Assembly (NCBI GenBank): GCA_965216035.1
Contig: CBDCFM010000018.1
Location: 452,587 to 516,586 of the forward strand
Reading direction: 5' to 3'
Length of the DNA: 64,000 nucleotides
Origin: G963664115 sp965216035
GTDB taxonomy: Bacteria > Acidobacteriota > Terriglobia > 20CM-2-55-15
Shown: positions 1 through 8,409 of the stretch, one piece after another
Layout: each line of letters starts with the position of its first letter
Numbering within the stretch: position 1 is the first letter of the stretch
Notes under the pieces: generated by a model
Told to the model about the DNA's origin: nothing
The model's database searches: none
The model's input: the letters and a program-made list of their open reading frames with translations, nothing else
Position numbers and translations under genes: made by a program

Positions 1-690
1 GCGCTCCAGACGGTGACCAGCTTGACCTCGCGCGTCTTGGCCGAGCCATCGGGCTGCTTGCCAGCCCGGCCCACCAACTCTTGCTTGCGCACCGGCACAC
101 CGGTGCCATCCATCCCCAGATACAGCGTCGGCGGAACCGGATCGTTCGCTGGGGGTAGTGCCACGACCTGCTTCTCGTCTTGAGCGATCTCCCGGCCCAG
201 CGCCTCGGCCTCGCGTTCGACTTGCTTGGCCGTCACCTCGACGCCGGCCAGTTCTCCAAGCAACTGGTGGCCTTCCTCGAAGCTGACCATCGCGCCCACA
301 CGCCCGACCATGCGCAACACGCCAGGCGAAACCGACGCGCCATCCAAACCTAGCGCCCGGTCCCGCGGGCAGAAACCCACTTCACACGCGGCGCAGTGGT
401 AGTAGGCACGATCGAGTCTCAACGGGCCCAGCACGCTATCGAAGGTTTTGGACCGCCGGTCCACGTAGCGCGCCGACCCGCCACAGTCACACACGACCGT
501 CGGCCCCGCATGATCCGAGGTGTCGGCATTGAACCGCTCCTCGATGGCGCGGGCCGCGACCCGCATCGCCTTACGGCGGGTGGCGGTCTCGATGGCCTCA
601 AAATCCCAGTCCTCGACGGCGCCCGTGCCTACGAGCGTTTCGATCTCGGCAACGATCTCGGCCTCGAACGCCGTTTTGAAGCCCCTTTTT
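1..690 (-). CDS. ISKra4-like transposase, catalytic part (partial, runs off left edge)
   Basis: Read on the minus strand, this frame is open from the A-run at 686-691 to the window edge. It encodes a protein with the string YLGMDGTGVPVRKQELVG and paired CxC/CxxC cysteines (VCDCGG, YHCAACEVGF), which I associate with ISKra4-family transposases. There is no plausible ATG near its beginning: an in-frame TAA lies directly upstream at the A-run and the first ATG is about 40 codons in. It is therefore most likely made as a fusion with the upstream frame (629-1042) by a -1 shift on the A6 run. Family assignment is from memory of the motif; the C-terminus lies outside the window. Confidence 0.75.
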
Positions 691-1042
691 TAGCGGCCTC
701 GTCCGAGGCCGCCTCGCGTGCTTCCAGTTGGGCGTCGGCCCACCTTTCGCAAGCCTGCCAGTACGCTTCCACGTCCTTGCGGAATTCCTGCCCGGCCTCG
801 ACCTGCTCGCGCACCTGCCGGGCTTGCTTCGCATCCAGCCAACGCGACCGTGTGCGGCCCTTCATCACACGCGACACACTGTAGTAGGGGCCGTGGCGGG
901 CTTCAGGGTCGCCGCCGCAGGCGCAGCCGGCCTTGTTGCACTTGACGTATCGCTCCGACACCGAACCCCGTCGCATTGGCCGGGGCTCCGCCAGTTGACT
1001 AGCCAGAACGCGAACTTCCTCGGGAGCCGTAGGATTGGACAT
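629..1042 (-). CDS. ISKra4-like element, upstream ORF (DUF6788-like)
   Basis: 137 codons starting at an ATG preceded by a strong ribosome binding site (AAGGAGGT, minus strand, about 1047-1054). The N-terminal half carries a CNKAGCACGG cysteine cluster and the string HGPYYSVSRVMKGRTRSRWL, typical of short proteins found beside ISKra4-type transposases. The last ~20 codons overlap the transposase frame. The overlap contains an A6 run (T6 at 686-691 on the plus strand), a classic slippery site, so this is likely the first half of a frameshift-expressed transposase rather than a stand-alone protein. Confidence 0.7.
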   Translation of the reverse strand: MSNPTAPEEVRVLASQLAEPRPMRRGSVSERYVKCNKAGCACGGDPEARHGPYYSVSRVMKGRTRSRWLDAKQARQVREQVEAGQEFRKDVEAYWQACERWADAQLEAREAASDEAAKKGASKRRSRPRSLPRSKRS

Positions 1043-1144
1043 GAAACCTCCTTGCGACTATTATATCCGCAAGAAGATGCCCCCGCAATACCCGTCAACG
1101 CCCACCACCACTTCCGTGTCGTGCGCCCCCCGGGCGACGCTCAG

Positions 1145-1174
1145 TTGACACCTAAACTGCGATCATGCTTTAAT
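1145..1174 (+). promoter_or_regulatory. Sigma-70-type promoter for the lectin-like gene
   Basis: A perfect TTGACA (1145-1150) is followed after 18 bases by TTTAAT (1169-1174). It lies about 65 bases upstream of the start codon of the secreted protein at 1239. A clear ribosome binding site (AAGGAG) precedes that start. Confidence 0.6.
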
Positions 1175-1238
1175 CAAGAACTTACCGTCAGCTTGAAAAC
1201 ATTGGATCACTTGCAGTTTCACAAGAAGGAGAAGCGAC

Positions 1239-1868
1239 ATGAGTAGAGTGGCGTCTATTTTCGGTGTGATTTTCCTCAGTTTGCTGGTTTCAGGGGCGGC
1301 CCTGGCCCAAGGGCAGCAACCTGATCCGATGACCTTTTTCGTCGCAAGTGCAGGCTCTGGCGAAGGAGCCGACCTGGGTGGTTTGGACGGGGCCGACGCG
1401 CTCTGTCAGAGCCTAGCCGCCGAAGTGGGTGCGGGCGACCGCACGTGGCGTGCCTACCTCAGCACGCAAGGCCCGAACGCGGTGAATGCCCGCGACCGGA
1501 TTGGCACAGGCCCATGGCATAACGCTCAGGGTGCCCTTATCGGCAATAACGTCGAGGAGCTTCACGGCATGGGACATAGATTTACGGTGATGACGGTGAT
1601 CGACGAGAGAGGCAGAAGGATTCCCGGCAGCGGATACGCTCCGAACCGGCACGATGTCCTGACGGGTTCGCAGCCGGACGGCACGGCCTTCCCGGCTGGC
1701 GAGGACATGACCTGCAACAACTGGACGAGCAGCAGTGACGGGAAAGCCAAGATCGGCCATCATGACCGTGCGGCTTGGAACTCCGCCCATGACAGTCGTG
1801 GTTGCAGCCAGGAACAGTTGCGGGCTTCGGGCGGTGATGGCTTGGTCTATTGTTTTGCCGCTCAGTAA
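1239..1868 (+). CDS. Secreted lectin-like (endostatin/NC10-like fold) protein
   Basis: 209 residues. The first ~23 form a classic signal peptide (basic start, hydrophobic core, AxA-type end GAALAQ), so the product is exported. The mature part contains TFFVASAGSGEGADLGG, RTWRAYLSTQ, RDRIGTGPW, LTGSQPDGTAF, TCNNWTSSS and GLVYCFA, a pattern I know from bacterial proteins annotated as lectins or collagenase NC10/endostatin-like domains. Four cysteines could make two disulfides. The start is fixed by AAGGAG about 8 bases upstream. The ligand is unknown. It stands alone between the ISKra4-like element and the convergent kinase cluster. Confidence 0.75.
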   Translation: MSRVASIFGVIFLSLLVSGAALAQGQQPDPMTFFVASAGSGEGADLGGLDGADALCQSLAAEVGAGDRTWRAYLSTQGPNAVNARDRIGTGPWHNAQGALIGNNVEELHGMGHRFTVMTVIDERGRRIPGSGYAPNRHDVLTGSQPDGTAFPAGEDMTCNNWTSSSDGKAKIGHHDRAAWNSAHDSRGCSQEQLRASGGDGLVYCFAAQ

Positions 1869-1953
1869 AGAATGACAGGTTGAGAATGTCAGACAGTGTC
1901 CGAGAAGATGACTGATCGCGGGATAGGCCCAAGGCAGGAAAAAGGAGCGGGTG

Positions 1954-3541
1954 TTACGGGCCCGGCACCCGTTCCTTCAGTTCTTCAAACCAGTTCAGGA
2001 CGATGTTGATTTGGGGGCGCTGTGCCTCGCTGATTATGATCGAGGCGTCTTGAACCATCAGGAATTGTTGGCCGTCGGCTGTCACACCGAAGGCGGCGAC
2101 ACCAATGGAATCGGGGATGAAACCTGCTTCAAAAAGCAACCTGGGTGTGCTCGCCCTAAAGCCGGGTTCCGTCTCAATGTCCACAGCCATCATCTGATCA
2201 CCGTTCAGGTAGAACAACTCCTGGCCGTCCAGTGCCCAGACAGGGGATACACCACCATCAGTCGAAATCTGCCGCTTGCCCCCAGGGCCGGGAAACGGGA
2301 GCACATAGACCTGGTTGCCGCCTGACTCGTCGGAGACATACGCGACCCACTGGCCATCGGGAGAAAACGTCGGTGCGGTCTCAGTGAATTGCGTTTGGAG
2401 GAATGGCGAAGGTTCCCGATCTCCATCCAGAGGCATGATCCAGATGTCGCGGTCTTGCGGGCCTCCGACACCCGGAACTTCATAAAAGGCTAGATACTGG
2501 CCATCCGGTGACCACGATGTGCCTGTCTGCCGAAGCTCGCTCGTCGTCAACCGCTCTTCAGTGCCGCTCCCATCCGCACTTGCCCGGAACAGATTAAGCG
2601 GCGTGTCCGCTCGTTCAGACCGATAGCTTACGAATTGCCCATCCGGCGTCCATGCGGGCATACCCGCCCCCTCAAAGGTCAGGCGGGTCAGCGTCTGTCG
2701 GATGACGTCGAACAACCAGATGTCACCATCCGACTGGACCACCACGCTTGTATCATCCGGCGACAGGCGAACGTGGGTTGGGGTGTAGTTGCGTGTCGGT
2801 GCCCCCATCGGTTCCGCGTTGCCCTGTCGATCCACCCAGACCAATGTCCTCCCCGTTACCGCGCTACTACCGCCCTGGACGTAGACGAGCGTTCCATTGT
2901 CCGAAACGAGGTAATTCGCAGTGTCGTGGCTAAAGTTAATCGAACGCTGCAGTCCTTCAACAATCGAAACCGGTCCTCCGGTGCGTTCGAGACTTCCCAG
3001 GTCAAATGGAAACGCAAAAAGGGTATTTGCCTGCGCATAGACGATGTGTCCACTGGGTAGATATCGTGGGGCGCTGCCTCCCTCCCAGATCACCCTTCGT
3101 TCTCCAGAATCCAAGTTATGGACAGCAATCTGCGCCTCGTCCCAGGTTCCATCGCCGAGTTTCACCGTGGACAGCACCCAGTCCCCACCAGGTAATATTT
3201 GCGGACTGCCGAACTCCTCGCCATCCTGGGCTGCAACTAGGGGCTGAGGTGTGCCTCCGTTTGATGGAGTCTGTACAATCCCTCCAGGCTGGGAGAACAG
3301 GAGCATGTCGCTCGCAGTCCAACTCATGGTTCTGGGATTACCACCACTACCTTCTTCCCAGACCGTAACTGCCGTTCCTCCGATTGCCGGGGTTCTCCTT
3401 GCGGCACGCATATTCCCATCGAAGTAGACGACGGACTGCCCATCAGGCGATAACACCGGATGGCTCGTGCCCGGCTGCTCTGAATCTGTGCCTGAAATTG
3501 GTCGTGACTCCATTTCACTTAGGTTAAGTAGGTGGAGCTGG
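1954..3541 (-). pseudogene. Kinase 1, C-terminal PD40 propeller half (split by IS)
   Basis: Downstream half of a receptor kinase gene whose 5' part is at 4909-6021. It encodes repeated beta-propeller blades of the PD40/TolB type (LSPDGQSVVYF, LSPDDTSVVVQ, WSPDGQYLAFY, FSPDGQWVAYVSDESGG) and ends with the conserved tail VLNWFEELKERVP that also ends kinase 2. In this protein class the propeller is extracytoplasmic and is presumed to sense ligands. The IS256-like element at 3542-4908 interrupts it, flanked by the 8-bp duplication GGAGCTGG (3534-3541 and 4909-4916). Confidence 0.85.
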
Positions 3542-4908
3542 GAGGTCATTACAAAAGGTGTGTAAAAGTCATCAGGCGGCGGCCTTCGATTTGGACACGA
3601 CTCTGATGCCGTCAGCGAATTGCTGACCATCATAGACCTCTTGTAAGAGATCGGAACCCTTTAAGTGCCGCCAAGCCTTCTCAGCGACACGCAGTAACCT
3701 CCAGATCATCGCAGTTGCATTCTCGACGCGCTTGAAGCGACGAGCGGCGTTGGTTCTCAACCGCACCATGTCGAAGGGTGACTCAACGATGTTGGTCGTT
3801 CTCAGATGCACCCAGTGTTGCTTCGGGAACGCATAGAAGGTGATCATCCGATCCCAGTCCCGCAACAGCGTCTCACCCGCCTTCGGATAGTTCTTTTGAT
3901 ATCGGCGAATGAACTGATCCCGCTTACGTTCGCATGCGGCTCGGGAGTCGGCGAAGGCCATCCCGTGGAGAAGCTGCCTGGCCGCCGGCTGGTCGGTCTT
4001 TGGCAGGTGATCCACCACGTTCATCGACTTGTGGTTCCAGCAGCGTTGTTCCTGGCCCTCGGGGTGTTGCTCGGCCAGGGCGGACCAAATTCCCAGGTGA
4101 CCATCGGCAACGGTCAGTCGTCCCAGCTTCAGACCCCGATCCCTGAGGTTCCGCAGAATACGACTCCAGGATTCCTTGCTCTCCCTCTGACCGCTCTCAC
4201 AGGCCAACAGCACTTTACGCCCGTCTGACAGGCCTGCGATGATCACCAGTAGTGCCGCCCGTTCTTTCGCGATCCCCGCTTTTACGTACAAGCCGTCCGC
4301 CCAGTGATACACCACCTCAAGCTCGGACAGATCCTGCTGGCTCCACTCGTCGTATTCCAGTTGCCATGTCGATTTCAGCCGTTGAATCGACGCCCGCGAC
4401 AACGGAGCGCCCGCACCCAGCAGTCCGCGCATTGCCTGCTCGAAGTCTCCTGTGGCCAGGCCGTGAAGATAGAGTTCGGGAAGCAGTTGCCCCAGCTGCT
4501 TCGATTTCCGGTGAAAGTACGGCAGAATCTCACTCTCGAAGCGCTCGGTCGTGTTCCGGACCCGGGGCCGACGAACCTCCATCGTTCCGTTCAATATCGC
4601 AAACCGTCGCGGTTTCCCGTGACCGTTCCGGTAGCCCCGTCGATCCGAACTCCGCTCCGATTTCCTTCGACCCAAGAACTGCGTCACTTCGTCTTCCAGA
4701 AGTTCCTGGAGCCAATCCTGCACTCGTGATCGCGCCCAATCTTCCAGAACCTCATACTGCTTCGTTGACGCCGCTACTTCCGGTGTGTTCTTCTTCTCCA
4801 TGGGTGGTGTACCTTTCTCCCGGTTGGCCCCGGGATTTGCTTACGGTTAATAGTTCACCGAAAGCGTACACCGCCTTTTTCTTTTTACACACTTATTGGA
4901 ACGACCTC
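3542..4908 (-). mobile_element. IS256-family element type A, copy 1 (1367 bp)
   Basis: The ends are defined by comparison with the second copy at 11008-12374. Terminal inverted repeats begin GAGGTC and continue as imperfect repeats of about 26 bp that share GTGTGTAAAA. The element is flanked by a perfect 8-bp target duplication GGAGCTGG, the size expected for the IS256 family. It carries one transposase gene and inserted into kinase 1. The two copies are nearly identical, so spread was recent. Confidence 0.92.
3572..4801 (-). CDS. IS256-family (mutator type) transposase
   Basis: 409 residues. The DDE triad is visible as VVYHWADGLYVKA, LTVADGHLGIW and TTNIVESPFDMVRLRT, with the typical QRCWNHKSMNVVDHLPK block between. 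The start is supported by GAGAAAGGT about 10 bases upstream. It differs from the copy at 11038-12267 at a few residues only (DWLQ versus DRLQ, FAIL versus FAML). It appears intact and could still be active. Confidence 0.93.
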   Translation of the reverse strand: MEKKNTPEVAASTKQYEVLEDWARSRVQDWLQELLEDEVTQFLGRRKSERSSDRRGYRNGHGKPRRFAILNGTMEVRRPRVRNTTERFESEILPYFHRKSKQLGQLLPELYLHGLATGDFEQAMRGLLGAGAPLSRASIQRLKSTWQLEYDEWSQQDLSELEVVYHWADGLYVKAGIAKERAALLVIIAGLSDGRKVLLACESGQRESKESWSRILRNLRDRGLKLGRLTVADGHLGIWSALAEQHPEGQEQRCWNHKSMNVVDHLPKTDQPAARQLLHGMAFADSRAACERKRDQFIRRYQKNYPKAGETLLRDWDRMITFYAFPKQHWVHLRTTNIVESPFDMVRLRTNAARRFKRVENATAMIWRLLRVAEKAWRHLKGSDLLQEVYDGQQFADGIRVVSKSKAAA

Positions 4909-6021
4909 GGAGCTGGTCGTTCGCGAGATAAGCCAAGCGAGTGCCGTCCGCTGAAAGGGCTACCAGGTGACCAAATTCGTTCGTGAATTGCTGGGCTTCA
5001 GGCAGAACGAACGGGAACCGAATGACTTGACCAGGTTCCGGTGCGGATCTGAGATTCCACACTGCGATACCAGCTACGAGCATTGCGAGGACGGCCACAA
5101 CCCACGGCACTGTGCTTGGCTTGTGCGTCTTGGCAGCTTCTGGAATCGGCTGCGTCAATGCGACACCCGGCTCGACCAGCGCCTTCTGAATATACGTCCG
5201 TGCTTCAGCTATACCCTGGCAGCGGTCTTTCTGCTCCTTCTCCAAACAGCGTTCCAGAAGAAATCGGATTCGTGGATGCAGGTTGGGTGGCAGCGTGGTC
5301 CAGTTCGGTTCTGTCTTCAGTACCGACGCTAGTACATGCGTGGCCGTCTCACCAGTGAACAGTCTCTGACCCGTCAGCATCTCGAACAGCACCACTCCAA
5401 ACGCCCGATGTCGCTGCTCTTGTCCACCTCTAAGCCGCTGGCTTGTTCAGGCGACATGTACGCTGCGGTTCCCAGGATCATTCCCTGCTGCGTTGCCGCC
5501 ATACTGATCGTGGGAGAGTTGGAAATGTCCACTTCACTGCCATCTCCCGCAAATGCCTTTGCAAGACCAAAGTCGAGCACCTTCACTTTGCCGTCAGGCG
5601 TCACCTTGACGTTAGCTGGTTTGAGGTCTCTGTGAATCACACCCTTCTCGTGAGCCGCTTCCAACGCCTCTGCGATCTGTAGAGCCAACTTGAGCGACTC
5701 TTCAACCTGAATAGCCCCACGTTTCACACGGTCGGCTAACGTATCCCCTTCGACGAGTTCCAAAACGAGGAAGTGGGTTCCATTGTCTTCTTCAAACCCG
5801 TGAATGGCAGCGATGTTGGGATGATTCAGAGAAGCCAGTAATTGGGCTTCACGTCGGAAACGGGCGACACGATCAGCCTCCTTGGCAAACTCCTCAGGGA
5901 GGGTCTTGATGGCGACGTCGCGGCCAAGTTTTGTGTCGCGGGCACGCCACACCTCACCCATTCCACCCTTGCCCAGGGCCGACAGGATCTCGTAATGGCC
6001 AAGCTTGGAACCGGATTCCAT
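4909..6021 (-). pseudogene. Kinase 1, N-terminal Ser/Thr kinase half (frameshifted and IS-split)
   Basis: Starts MESGSKLGHYEILSALGKGG and contains a complete Hanks kinase core: glycine loop GKGGMGEV (17-24), lysine in VAIK (39), HRDLKPANV (130-138), DFGLA and MSPEQA. At about 5404-5408 one T is missing: DKSSDIGRLEW appears where the family has DKSSDIWAFGVVLFEM, so reading shifts frame there. The second frame then continues through MVLFEMLTGQ, a proline-rich juxtamembrane stretch and one membrane helix (VPWVVAVLAMLVAGIAVW) into the propeller. It is broken twice, by this frameshift and by the IS256-like insertion. Confidence 0.85.
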
Positions 6022-6308
6022 CGTTTTAGTGTGCGCTGAAACGAAACGTGAAAAGTTGGTTAAATCTAACCGCAGATGCGGTTTATAAGCAAGAAAAGTC
6101 TCAAATCCAGTAATACGCCTATCCGGACAGGTGCATTCGGATTCTGATCAAACAAGAGGTTGGTGCCTTACGTCACAGTTTGGGCGCGTCCACCGAAATT
6201 TTCTTCCTAGATTTGACCGGAAAAGCAACCGACTAGGCGCGGTATAATGAGTGAAGTCTCTCCCAGTCGATGACGGCCTGGAACCGCCGATGCTCCGGAA
6301 TAAGCCTA

Positions 6309-6767
6309 GTGCCTAGAACTTGCACGATTTGCAAGCATCCGAGTCGCGAGGAAATCAACGCCGCGTTGATCACTGGAGAATCGTTCCGCAATATAGCGAA
6401 ACGTTTCGAAACGTCAACGACGGCGTTGTTTCGTCACAAGAAAGCGGATTTGCCAGCGACCCTTGTGAAGTCGGCGGAGATCGCCGAGGTGGTTGAAGCC
6501 GACACTCTCGTGGGACGGCTGCAGTCTTTGCACAGAGAGACGATGGCCATTCTGAGGGAGGCTCGTAGCGAGGGAACGAAGGATAACGCATTGGCTTTGA
6601 AAGCCATCGGACGTGCAGAGAAGCAGCTAGAACTTGGAGCACGTCTCCTGGGTGAACTGCCCCAACACTCTAAGGCGGACGTTCAAGCCAATGTGGGCGT
6701 CCAGGTTCTCGTGTACGCCCCCAAACAGGTGGAGGAAAGCTCCTTCGGAACGATCGAGGTGGAATAG
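6309..6767 (+). CDS. Small HTH protein, phage terminase-small-subunit-like
   Basis: With a GTG start at 6309 the protein begins MPRTCTICKHPSREEINAAL, a form common in short DNA-binding proteins of phage-like regions. An ATG 13 codons upstream (6270) is possible but adds an unlikely leader. Residues ~20-50 (ESFRNIAKRFETSTTALFRHK) read as a helix-turn-helix, followed by a long charged helix. CTIC is a single Cys pair near the N-terminus. No ribosome binding site decides the start. No phage structural genes lie nearby, so function is unassigned beyond probable DNA binding. Confidence 0.5.
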   Translation: MPRTCTICKHPSREEINAALITGESFRNIAKRFETSTTALFRHKKADLPATLVKSAEIAEVVEADTLVGRLQSLHRETMAILREARSEGTKDNALALKAIGRAEKQLELGARLLGELPQHSKADVQANVGVQVLVYAPKQVEESSFGTIEVE

Positions 6768-6769
6768 GC

Positions 6770-6915
6770 TTCTTATCGAATCTACACGGCACTGGCAGCA
6801 TATCGAGGCCGGTCGCCCGATCACCGTCCGTACCCTTCTCCACATCTGTGCCGTTTTCAAAACCCCGGTTGAGCGACTCGTTAGGGGCCTGGACAAGGGC
6901 ATTTACCGAAATTAG
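6770..6915 (+). pseudogene. Remnant of an XRE-type HTH regulator
   Basis: In one frame the residues HWQHIEAGRPITVRTLLHI and FKTPVERLVRG match the second half of a Cro/C1-type helix-turn-helix domain (the recognition-helix end plus the VRTL..L...F..P...L pattern). The first half of the domain and a credible start are missing; upstream the frame runs through the preceding gene. Best read as a decayed regulator fragment. Confidence 0.35.
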
Positions 6916-7145
6916 GATTGTGCAAGTCTCGCACCGCTTCCTACCATGTAGAAATCGGGATCGAAGAGGGGCATCCCGCCCAGGAACGTTCACCAAGTTC
7001 ATCACGTTCACCGGCGGTTGAATGAGAGGGCAAGCCGGACTGTCCTGCCCGTTCAGCCGCAGCACGACCTGCTTTACCCATTTGAAACGAAACTCAGAGG
7101 GCGCTTCGCGACGTATGGAACGGTCAACGTCCGACAACGGGTGTG

Positions 7146-8379
7146 GTCTCAATAGGTCGATGCAACACTTCACATAGGAAGCGAGGTGAAGTGTATGCCG
7201 AAGAAAAGAAAGAAGCGACGGATGAGGAAGCGCCGGTGGTTCACAACCACGGAGCTGGTCGAGATATGGGATCGGTGGCAGCGGGGGGAGTCCACCAAAG
7301 CGATCGGTCGTGTACTGGACAGAGGGGGGACGTCGATTCATCGCCAACTGGCCGTGTATGGCGGCATCCGTCCGCGGCCCCGTTGCCGTTCATCCCGGGC
7401 CCTAACTCTGATCGAGCGTGAAGAGATTTCCAGGGGTATTGCGGCGAAGAAGTCGATTCGGTCGATGGCCATGGCGCTGGGTCGCTCACCGTCGACACTG
7501 AGTCGGGAAATCGGTCGCAATGGCGGCTATGATAACTATCGAGCGTTGGAAGCCGATCAGCGGGCGTGGGACAGGGCACGCCGTCCGAAGCCATGCCGCC
7601 TGGCCCAATGTCTCCGGCTACGGCAGCTGGTCGAAGACAAGCTCCGCCTGGACTGGTCGCCTCAACAGATCGCCGGGTGGCTGAAGCACACCTATCCGGA
7701 AGACGAGTCGCTTCACGTGTCGCACGAGATTATCTATCGCAGCCTTTTCATCCAGGCCCGCGGGGCTCTAAAGAAAGAACTGACTCTGTGTTTGCGTTCA
7801 AAGCGATCGATCCGTCGATCCCAACATGCGACCCGGAAAGGCCACGGTAAAGGGCAACTCGCCGATATGGTATCGATCCGTGAGCGTCCGGCCTCAGTCG
7901 AAGATCGTGCCGTGCCCGGTCACTGGGAGGGAGACCTGCTGGCTGGATCTAAGAACACCCACATCGCCACATTGGTCGAACGTCACTCGCGCTACGTGAT
8001 GTTAGTGAAGGTGTCGAGCAAGGAAACAGAGACGGTCATCTCGGCGCTCATCGAGCACGCCAGAGAGCTACCGACAGAACTGTACAAATCGCTGACCTGG
8101 GATCGCGGTCGGGAAATGGCCGATCACAAGCGCTTCACTCTGGCCACGAAGATTGACGTCTACTTCTGTGATCCACAGAGTCCATGGCAACGCGGCTCGA
8201 ACGAAAACACCAATGGTCTGTTGCGGTATTACTTCCCGAAAGGAACGGACTTGTCTGTACACTCACAGGAACATCTGGACTTCATTGCCCGGAGACTTAA
8301 CGAACGCCCCCGCCAGACGTTGGGGTTTGAAACTCCGGCTGAACGATTTAACGCTTGTGTTGCATCGACCGGTTGAGCC
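7146..8379 (+). mobile_element. IS30-family element, copy 1 (about 1234 bp)
   Basis: The boundaries come from comparison with the copy at 34919-36152. The inverted repeats share AGGTCGATGCAACAC-type sequence (left GTCTCAATAGGTCGATGCAA, right complement GGCTCAACCGGTCGATGCAA). Both copies are flanked by GG, compatible with a 2-bp target duplication. The exact outer base at the left end is uncertain by 1-2 bp. It sits between the phage-like HTH gene and kinase 2. Confidence 0.9.
7186..8376 (+). CDS. IS30-family transposase
   Basis: 396 residues. N-terminal HTH regions (TKAIGRVLDRGGTSIHRQL; SIRSMAMALGRSPSTLSREI) precede the DDE catalytic core: PGHWEGDLLAGS, LTWDRGREM and RGSNENTNGLLRYYFPKG, the classic IS30 signature. 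The stop codon falls inside the right inverted repeat. The protein is identical to that of copy 2 at 34959-36149. A run of basic residues at the N-terminus (KKRKKRRMRKRRW) fits DNA contact. It looks intact. Confidence 0.93.
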   Translation: MKCMPKKRKKRRMRKRRWFTTTELVEIWDRWQRGESTKAIGRVLDRGGTSIHRQLAVYGGIRPRPRCRSSRALTLIEREEISRGIAAKKSIRSMAMALGRSPSTLSREIGRNGGYDNYRALEADQRAWDRARRPKPCRLAQCLRLRQLVEDKLRLDWSPQQIAGWLKHTYPEDESLHVSHEIIYRSLFIQARGALKKELTLCLRSKRSIRRSQHATRKGHGKGQLADMVSIRERPASVEDRAVPGHWEGDLLAGSKNTHIATLVERHSRYVMLVKVSSKETETVISALIEHARELPTELYKSLTWDRGREMADHKRFTLATKIDVYFCDPQSPWQRGSNENTNGLLRYYFPKGTDLSVHSQEHLDFIARRLNERPRQTLGFETPAERFNACVASTG

Positions 8380-8409
8380 GGCAGGATATAACAGGCCTTG
8401 AGGCCGCCA

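Noticed and set aside
3044..3368. Long plus-strand frames opposite the kinase genes
   Set aside because: They are antisense shadows of the PD40 propeller coding strand, with no family similarity or ribosome binding sites.
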